From contig JBMYJR010000075.1 in assembly GCA_049594615.1 (NCBI GenBank), positions 1 to 9,792 of the forward strand: a stretch of 9,792 bases of DNA, written 5' to 3'. A model generated the notes under the pieces. That model made no database searches, had not been told where the DNA came from, and was given only the letters and a program-made list of their open reading frames with translations. The position numbers were made by a program, and so were the translations under genes. This document shows positions 1 through 4,990 of the stretch, one piece after another. The DNA comes from CAXPZW01 sp049594615 (GTDB lineage Bacteria; Bacteroidota; Bacteroidia; Flavobacteriales_D; Sanyastnellaceae). Every line of letters starts with the position of its first letter. Position 1 is the stretch's first letter.

Positions 1-6
1 GGTGCG

Positions 7-705
7 CTAGACGTTGACTTCGATGAATTTCTTGACGTCTCCCAACTTCCCGAACACCACCAGGGTGTCGGTTTCGTAGATCATCGTTTCGCTTTTGGGC
101 ACGCCAATGATGTGCTCCTCCACGTTGATGTCTCCGCTTTGCTCGTCTTTGATTTCGTACTCGCGCTTGAGTGTGATGAGCGTCAGGCGGTACTTGTTGC
201 GCAGGTCAATGTCCTCCAACGAGCGGTTGGCGATGCCGGCAGGGGCCTTGATCTCCGCAATCTCAAACCCGTCGGGCAGTTGCAGGAAGCCGGTGATGGA
301 AGGGTTCACCAAGCGCTCGGCCACGGTGGTTGCAATCTCCATCTCAGGGGCCAAGATTTCTTCGATGCCGAGTTTTTGGAGGATGCGCAGCTGGTTGGCA
401 CCCGATGCACGCGCAATCACGCGGGGCACGCCCATGTCTTTGAGGGCCATGGAGGTGAGCACTGTGGCTTCGAAGTTTTCTCCGATGGCCACCACCACGG
501 CATCCATTTGGTCGATGCCTTTACTGCGGAGGATTTTGGGATCGGTGGCGTCCAAAGCAATGGCCAGAGCCACTTCGTCTTTGAGGGCTTCGGTGCGTGC
601 TTGGGACACGTCAAAGGCGTGCACCTCTGCACCTTTTTTGGCGAGTTCACGGGCGATTTCCGCGCCGTATTTTCCCACTCCAATAACTGCGAATTTCCGG
701 GCCAT
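7..705 (-). CDS. ktrA: TrkA/KtrA-type potassium uptake regulatory subunit (RCK protein)
   Basis: A 232-residue cytoplasmic protein whose length fits single-unit KtrA/TrkA proteins, which form rings that gate a KtrB/TrkH potassium-transporting membrane subunit in response to bound nucleotide. The N-terminal RCK_N Rossmann domain (about 1-135) shows the glycine motif G9-V-G11-K-Y-G14, an acidic residue closing the second strand (D32), the DATD segment at 52-55 and the conserved APEMEIA stretch near 119-125. The RCK_C (TrkA_C) domain covers about 138-232. The ATG lies one base after the kynU stop (TGA-C-ATG), so translation is probably coupled to kynU and no separate promoter is needed. No KtrB/TrkH partner is visible; it could lie beyond the left edge or elsewhere. 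The family call is firm. The choice between KtrA and TrkA names is by length only, since E. coli TrkA is about twice as long. Confidence 0.9.
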   Translation of the reverse strand: MARKFAVIGVGKYGAEIARELAKKGAEVHAFDVSQARTEALKDEVALAIALDATDPKILRSKGIDQMDAVVVAIGENFEATVLTSMALKDMGVPRVIARASGANQLRILQKLGIEEILAPEMEIATTVAERLVNPSITGFLQLPDGFEIAEIKAPAGIANRSLEDIDLRNKYRLTLITLKREYEIKDEQSGDINVEEHIIGVPKSETMIYETDTLVVFGKLGDVKKFIEVNV

Positions 706-706
706 G

Positions 707-1987
707 TCAGGCGTTTTTTAGGGCTGCTTCCAGCAAGGTACCAAAGGTATAAACGTCGGTGAAGGTGTTGTACATGGGCACAGGGGCCATGCGAATCACG
801 TTGGGCTCGCGCCAATCGGCAATGACGCTGTCGGCCAGCAGGCGGTCAAACAGGGGGCGTCCGTGGCCGTGTACCAACAAACTGAGTTGGCATCCGCGCT
901 CCTCGGGGTTGCGCGGGGTGATGATTTCGACCGGCGAGCCTGCGCGACGTCCGGCTTCTTCCACCACAAACTCAAGGTAAGCGGTGAGTTGAATGGCCTT
1001 CGCTCTCAGGGCGTCCATGCCTACTTCTGTAAACAGGTCCAACGCGGCTTTGTGCGGAGCCATGGCAAACACCGGGGCGTTGCTCAGTTGCCAGCCTTCG
1101 GCGCCCGGGATGGGTTTGAAGCCTTGCTCCATTTGGAAGCGGCTGGTTTTGTCGTAGCCCCACCAGCCGGCAAAGCGCGGCAAATCGGGAGCGTTGGCGT
1201 GGCGCTCGTGCACAAACACGCCGGACACGCTGCCCGGACCTGAGTTCAAGTACTTGTAGGTACACCAACAGGCAAAGTCTACGCCCCAGTCGTGGAGTTC
1301 GAGGGGCACGTTGCCGGCAGCGTGGGCCAAGTCAAACCCGCATACGGCGCCCACCGAATGGGCTTTGCGGGTGATGCGCTCCAGGTCAAAACGCTGGCCG
1401 GTGTAGTAGTTCACCCCACCCAAGAACACCAGCGCCACTTGGTCGGCGTTTGCGTCGATGGCGGCTTCGATGTCTTCGTGGCGGATGGTGTGTTCTCCTT
1501 CGCGCGGGGCCACTTCTACGATGTCGGTCTTGGGGTCGAGCCCGTGAAACTTCACCTGGCTCTCAAGGGCGTATTGGTCCGAAGGGAAGGCTTTGGCTTC
1601 GCAAATGATCTTGGTGCGCTTGCCGTTTGGGCGATAGAACGACACCAACATCAGGTGTACGTTGACCGTGAGACCGTTCATGAGCACCACTTCTTCTGGG
1701 CGGGCCCCCACCAGTTGGGCGGCGCCTTCGGTGAAAAGTTCGTGGTAGCTGAACCACGGGTGCTTGGCGTGGAAGTGCCCTTCGACCCCCCATTGTGCCC
1801 AATCGTCCAGTTCTTGTTCCACCACCGCGCGGGCGGCTTTGGGCTGCAGGCCCAGGGAATTGCCGGTGAAGTACAGGGCCTGTTTGCCGTGGATCACCGG
1901 AATGTGGTACTGCTCACGGTAGCGCGCCAAGGGATCGGCGGCGTCCATCTCAGCAGCAAATGACGAAGCGTAGACGAAATCGGTCAT
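707..1987 (-). CDS. kynU: Kynureninase (L-kynurenine hydrolase)
   Basis: A 426-residue PLP enzyme of fold type I that cleaves L-kynurenine to anthranilate plus alanine, or 3-hydroxykynurenine to 3-hydroxyanthranilate plus alanine, in tryptophan breakdown or tryptophan-derived NAD synthesis. The family signature YFTGNSLGLQPK is at 39-50. The cofactor aspartate D219 lies in FDLAHAAGN. The Schiff-base lysine is K245 in TYKYLNSGPG, followed by the conserved RFAGWWGYDK at 271-280. The C-terminal segment WREPNVIRMAPVPMYNTF (392-409) is also typical. Length matches bacterial kynureninases of about 410-430 residues. The ATG is preceded on the minus strand by a Bacteroidota -7 element about 33 bases upstream and by no clear Shine-Dalgarno sequence. 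It is the first gene of a two-gene unit with the potassium-channel subunit. Other kynurenine-pathway genes are not in view, so which substrate is physiological cannot be told. Confidence 0.95.
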   Translation of the reverse strand: MTDFVYASSFAAEMDAADPLARYREQYHIPVIHGKQALYFTGNSLGLQPKAARAVVEQELDDWAQWGVEGHFHAKHPWFSYHELFTEGAAQLVGARPEEVVLMNGLTVNVHLMLVSFYRPNGKRTKIICEAKAFPSDQYALESQVKFHGLDPKTDIVEVAPREGEHTIRHEDIEAAIDANADQVALVFLGGVNYYTGQRFDLERITRKAHSVGAVCGFDLAHAAGNVPLELHDWGVDFACWCTYKYLNSGPGSVSGVFVHERHANAPDLPRFAGWWGYDKTSRFQMEQGFKPIPGAEGWQLSNAPVFAMAPHKAALDLFTEVGMDALRAKAIQLTAYLEFVVEEAGRRAGSPVEIITPRNPEERGCQLSLLVHGHGRPLFDRLLADSVIADWREPNVIRMAPVPMYNTFTDVYTFGTLLEAALKNA

Positions 1988-1997
1988 GGGGGTGGCT

Positions 1998-2005
1998 TAC
2001 TTTTG
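1998..2005 (+). promoter_or_regulatory. Putative hemL promoter, -7 element
   Basis: TACTTTTG fits the Bacteroidota -7 consensus TAnnTTTG. It would start transcription near 2012, giving a leader of about 40 bases before the hemL ATG at 2051. The upstream region where a TTG (-33) element would sit lies inside the kynU start and contains no TTG, so the call rests on the -7 box and its position. Confidence 0.45.
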
Positions 2006-2020
2006 CAGCGCGAATTCCCG

Positions 2021-2028
2021 CAAATGTA
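2021..2028 (-). promoter_or_regulatory. Putative kynU-ktrA promoter, -7 element
   Basis: Read on the minus strand the bases are TACATTTG, a full match to TAnnTTTG, followed by C as at several other gaps in this window. Transcription would start near 2014 and give a leader of about 26 bases to the kynU ATG. A TTG is present only 9 bases upstream of the box, too close for the usual spacing of about 17-23, so no -33 element is claimed. It faces the hemL -7 element across 15 bases. Confidence 0.5.
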
Positions 2029-2050
2029 GGATTCTGTCAAACCACCTCCC

Positions 2051-3349
2051 ATGCAGATCACCCAGTCCGAACAGCTTTTTGAAACCGCCAAGTCCCTCTT
2101 TCCTGGAGGCGTGAATTCTCCGGTACGTGCCTTTGGCGCAGTCGGCGGCACTCCGCGGTTCATGGTCAAAGGCCAAGGCGCCCACATTTGGGATGCCGAC
2201 GGCAACAAGTATTTGGATTTCTGCTGCTCGTGGGGCCCGCTCATCTTAGGCCACGCCAACCCCGGGGTGGTGGAGGCCATCACCCAAACCGCATCCACCG
2301 GTACGTCCTTCGGTACCCCCACCGTGCAGGAAAACGAGTTGGCCGACCTCATTGTGCGCAACCACCGCTACTTGGAGAAGATCCGCTTTGTGTCTTCGGG
2401 CACCGAGGCAGCCATGAGCGCCATCCGATTGGCCCGCGGCTACACCGGACGCGACAAAATCATCAAGTTCAACGGCTGCTACCACGGCCACGTGGACGCG
2501 CTGCTGGTCAAGGCCGGTTCTGGATTGGCCACCCTGGGCACCTCCACTTCTGCAGGTGTTCCCGAGGCCTACGCCCGCGAAACCATCGTACTTCCGCTGA
2601 ATGACCTGGACGCCGTCGAACAAGCGGTGAAGGAATACAAAGACCAAATCGCGGTCATCGCCATCGAGCCCATTCCGGCCAACAACGGCCTGCTGATCCA
2701 GAGCCGCGAGTTCCTGGTGGGCCTGCGCGAGATCTGCACCCGCGAGGGCATTGTATTGTTGTTCGATGAGGTGATCAGCGGATTTCGTGTGGGATTTGAA
2801 GGTGCGGCCGGTTACTACGACATCCAACCTGACGTGATGGCCTTTGGCAAAATCATCGGCGGTGGTTTGCCCGTGGGCGCCTACGCTTCAACCGCCGAAA
2901 TCATGAATCACGTGGCCCCCACGGGTCCAGTTTACCAAGCAGGTACGCTGAGCGGAAACCCGGTAGCCATGGCAGCTGGCAAGGCCCAACTGGAGGCGTG
3001 CTTGCAACCCGGATTTTACGAGCAACTCGAGGCCAAAACCAAGCGCTTCATCGGCCGCGTATTGGCACACACCCAAGCCAAAGGGTACGCCTTCAATATG
3101 TTCCACAAAGGTTCGGTGTTTTGGTTGGCGTTCTCCGATAAGGTGGCCATCCGCAAAAGCTCCGAGATCGGTGCCGACAGCATGAAGTACTTCACCACCC
3201 TGCACGCTTCGCTCTTGGAACAAGGGGTTTACCTGGGTCCTTCGGGGTACGAGGTGGGCTTTGTCTCTGCCGCCCATACCGACGCGGACTTGGAGTTTGC
3301 GGCAGACGCCTTCATCCAAGGCTTGGACCTGGCCTTCTCAGCCGAATAG
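2051..3349 (+). CDS. hemL: Glutamate-1-semialdehyde 2,1-aminomutase
   Basis: A 432-residue PLP enzyme that converts glutamate-1-semialdehyde to 5-aminolevulinate, the last step of the C5 route to haem and other tetrapyrroles, in the cytoplasm. The N-terminus SLFPGGVNSPVRAF (15-28) is the family hallmark. SSGTEAAMSAIRLAR (115-129) is the PLP-phosphate segment, and NGCYHGHVDALLVKAGSG follows at 141-158. GTSTSAGVP (163-171) is the gating loop characteristic of aminomutases rather than ordinary class-III aminotransferases. LFDEVISGFR holds the cofactor aspartate D239, and K267 in AFGKIIGGGLP is the Schiff-base lysine. Length matches the family (E. coli about 426). The ATG at 2051 begins the conserved N-terminus and has no Shine-Dalgarno sequence. 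The gene is monocistronic here; its last 12 bases overlap the end of the convergent gene. hemA and other haem genes are not in view. Confidence 0.96.
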   Translation: MQITQSEQLFETAKSLFPGGVNSPVRAFGAVGGTPRFMVKGQGAHIWDADGNKYLDFCCSWGPLILGHANPGVVEAITQTASTGTSFGTPTVQENELADLIVRNHRYLEKIRFVSSGTEAAMSAIRLARGYTGRDKIIKFNGCYHGHVDALLVKAGSGLATLGTSTSAGVPEAYARETIVLPLNDLDAVEQAVKEYKDQIAVIAIEPIPANNGLLIQSREFLVGLREICTREGIVLLFDEVISGFRVGFEGAAGYYDIQPDVMAFGKIIGGGLPVGAYASTAEIMNHVAPTGPVYQAGTLSGNPVAMAAGKAQLEACLQPGFYEQLEAKTKRFIGRVLAHTQAKGYAFNMFHKGSVFWLAFSDKVAIRKSSEIGADSMKYFTTLHASLLEQGVYLGPSGYEVGFVSAAHTDADLEFAADAFIQGLDLAFSAE

Positions 3350-4201
3350 AAAAAGCGCAAGCAATTGCAACCCGCCCATCAGGGCAATGGTGCCGTCGAG
3401 CCCTGCGGTAAAGTAGAGCTCGGGGCGGTCTTCGTGCGTGCCCGCAATCAGCCATGCGGCGGGCACAAGCGCCACCCAGGTAGCCACCGCGTATGGTGGA
3501 GTATACCATCCGCTGAGCAGCGCACCCAAGGTCAATCCGGCTGAAATCACCACCAACACCAAGGCCGAGGTTTTGGCCCCGCCGAGGCCCAGCAGTTGAG
3601 GCAAGGTGCGCATGTGCGCATCGTCGTATTTGAGGTCGCGGATGTCAAAAGGGATGGTGATGGCCAGAATGAAGGCGCATTTTTCGCCCCACATCCACCA
3701 CACTCGGGCGTCGGGATTGCGGTCAAAGACCAGCGGGAGGAAGGTGCCCACAACCGCCCAGCAAGCGGCAATCAACAGGATTTTGGCTCCTGGGAGTTCG
3801 CGCAAGGTGCGCAGTCCATTTTGGGAGGGGATGAACTGCACTACGTACAGCAAAGAAATCAAGGCAGGTACCGCAAGCGTTCTCCATCCTGCAGGGGGCA
3901 AGAAGAGCGCCGTAAAGCCTGAGCCAATTCCCCCTACAATCACCCACACCCAAATCCAAAAGCGGTTGTTGTAGAGCCAGGCGTTTCGCCCGGGAATCAC
4001 GTGTTTGGTGCGGCGCGAGAGCTTGACCACGCGTTGAAAGTTGTAGACAAACACCGTGGCGAAGAAGGTCAGCCACGCCGCCACCGACTGTTTGGCGCCA
4101 ATTTCAATGCCCGCGGCGTGCACCCACAGGGCTGCACCAAATGCGATCCACACGTTGCTGTACACCGTGTTGCGCGCGTGCCGGAGCAAAAAAGTGCGCA
4201 T
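3338..4201 (-). CDS. UbiA-like polytopic membrane protein with degenerate first Asp motif
   Basis: A 287-residue integral membrane protein with about nine hydrophobic segments (near 15-32, 38-56, 80-101, 107-123, 138-158, 172-185, 210-230, 238-254 and 268-286), the number expected of the UbiA prenyltransferase fold. The loop after the sixth segment reads FDIRDLKYDD with D186, D189, D193 and D194, resembling the second Mg-diphosphate-binding aspartate motif of UbiA enzymes. The corresponding first-motif site after the second segment reads VYNFQRVVKLSRR and has no aspartates, so prenyl transfer is doubtful. The ATG is three bases after the stop of the upstream secreted/membrane gene, so the two form one unit. 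Its 3' end overlaps hemL by 12 bases. A role in quinone, haem or lipid prenylation cannot be assigned. The membrane topology is well supported and the UbiA relation is moderate. Confidence 0.65.
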   Translation of the reverse strand: MRTFLLRHARNTVYSNVWIAFGAALWVHAAGIEIGAKQSVAAWLTFFATVFVYNFQRVVKLSRRTKHVIPGRNAWLYNNRFWIWVWVIVGGIGSGFTALFLPPAGWRTLAVPALISLLYVVQFIPSQNGLRTLRELPGAKILLIAACWAVVGTFLPLVFDRNPDARVWWMWGEKCAFILAITIPFDIRDLKYDDAHMRTLPQLLGLGGAKTSALVLVVISAGLTLGALLSGWYTPPYAVATWVALVPAAWLIAGTHEDRPELYFTAGLDGTIALMGGLQLLALFLFG

Positions 4202-4204
4202 GGG

Positions 4205-4828
4205 TCAGAGGGGCGCCAGGTAAAACAGGATGATGCCCAGCGCCATGCCCGATCCGCCACCTTTCAAGGCATTGAGCAGCTGCATGGGACGGGCGACTTT
4301 TTCGTAGCCCAGGGCGTAGCATTCGTTCCAGGTGTGGGAAGGGTCTGAGATGCACTCCTCTTGAATGCGCAGCACGGGCACCATTTGCCAACCGGTCAGG
4401 ATGAGCGGAGCGAGGATGGTGGAGGCAAAACCGCCTTGGGCAGCATACGCCACACCGGCGCTGATGGCAAAGGAAATCCAGAATTGTTTGCCGGCCTTGT
4501 GGCATGCGCGGGCGTCCATTTCTCCAGCGATGAAATCGCGCACTTGGGCCTCGGTCATCCAATTGCCGATCAAGGTGTCCTGCTGGTACAGGACGTTTTC
4601 CTCGGTGCTGCGGATGGAGAAGATTTCGCCGCGGTCCAAAATGCGGGTTTTGGTCTTGCCGCGTTGGTTGACAAATTCGAATCTGATTTCCAGCCCTAAA
4701 CTGTCGAGGATGACGCAGGGGAATTCACGCCCGCTCATGGTCAAGATGGTGTCTTGCACCGGCGCTTGGGCCGAGGTGAACAGCGGAAAAAGCAACAAGG
4801 GAATTAGCAGCAAAAGCCAAGGTCTCAT
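4205..4828 (-). CDS. Uncharacterised exported membrane protein (Bacteroidota-type family)
   Basis: A 207-residue protein of unknown function. The ATG at 4828 is chosen because it begins a clear signal peptide (residues 1-20, MRPW, a long leucine-rich core, then FTSA) with likely cleavage before Q21. A longer reading from a TTG at 4876 would bury this signal behind 16 extra residues. Residues 25-75 look beta-rich, with the pattern DTI...SGREFPCVIL...LEIRFEF followed by RGEIFSI. Residues 91-106 (MTEAQVRDFIAGEMDA) form a polar, probably helical segment. Two hydrophobic segments lie near 114-132 and 134-152, then the conserved-looking YALGYEKVARPMQLLNALKGGGSG (171-194) and a last membrane segment (192-205). 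From memory this layout resembles a common uncharacterised Bacteroidota membrane family, but no function is known to me. It leads a two-gene unit with the UbiA-like protein, three bases downstream. Confidence 0.75.
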   Translation of the reverse strand: MRPWLLLLIPLLLFPLFTSAQAPVQDTILTMSGREFPCVILDSLGLEIRFEFVNQRGKTKTRILDRGEIFSIRSTEENVLYQQDTLIGNWMTEAQVRDFIAGEMDARACHKAGKQFWISFAISAGVAYAAQGGFASTILAPLILTGWQMVPVLRIQEECISDPSHTWNECYALGYEKVARPMQLLNALKGGGSGMALGIILFYLAPL

Positions 4829-4833
4829 GTGCA

Positions 4834-4841
4834 CAAATGTA
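4834..4841 (-). promoter_or_regulatory. Putative promoter, -7 element, for the exported protein/UbiA-like unit
   Basis: Read on the minus strand this is TACATTTG, identical to the element before kynU. Only five bases separate it from the ATG at 4828, so transcription from it would start at or next to the start codon and give a nearly leaderless mRNA. No TTG lies at the usual -33 spacing; the nearest TTTG is 28 bases upstream of the box. The match could be chance. Confidence 0.4.
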
Positions 4842-4925
4842 CCAAAGGCAAGCAGGGCTTTTCGGGCTGCAAACAACGGCTGTGCGCCCCGGGGTGTTCA
4901 AAAATCCAATCTGAAGAGCAGAAAC

Positions 4926-4955
4926 CTCGCGTGCGCGCGAACACATGCACGCGAG
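4926..4955. repeat. Perfect 9+9 bp inverted repeat, candidate operator upstream of gcvP
   Basis: CTCGCGTGC at 4926-4934 is followed after 12 bases by its exact reverse complement GCACGCGAG at 4947-4955. The half-site centres (4930 and 4951) are 21 bp apart, about two helical turns, which suits a dimeric DNA-binding protein. The right arm ends 7 bases before the gcvP -7 element, so the repeat spans the position where a -33 element would sit, and no TTG is present there. It could control gcvP, the divergent unit, or both. It is upstream of the predicted gcvP transcript start, so a role as an RNA hairpin in the gcvP leader is unlikely. Confidence 0.6.
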
Positions 4956-4962
4956 AGCAGTC

Positions 4963-4970
4963 TATATTTG
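4963..4970 (+). promoter_or_regulatory. Putative gcvP promoter, -7 element
   Basis: TATATTTG is a full match to TAnnTTTG, and with its flanks (CTATATTTGC) it is identical over 10 bases to the element before the secreted-protein gene. Transcription would start near 4976, leaving a leader of about 15 bases to the ATG at 4991, too short for a glycine riboswitch. Confidence 0.6.
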
Positions 4971-4990
4971 CGCCCGAAACCCAACATGGA

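Noticed and set aside
112..762. Long plus-strand open frame opposite ktrA, and similar ones at 95-721 and 1292-1963
   Set aside because: They lie wholly opposite well-recognised ktrA and kynU and have low-complexity content with no family resemblance; GC-rich codon use leaves the opposite strand open.
4829..4876. TTG-started extension of the exported protein gene
   Set aside because: It would put 16 residues before an otherwise well-formed signal peptide; the ATG at 4828 explains the signal better.
4829..4990. GTG-started 54-residue N-terminal extension of gcvP
   Set aside because: It would read through the inverted repeat and the TATATTTG element, and family similarity starts at the ATG at 4991.
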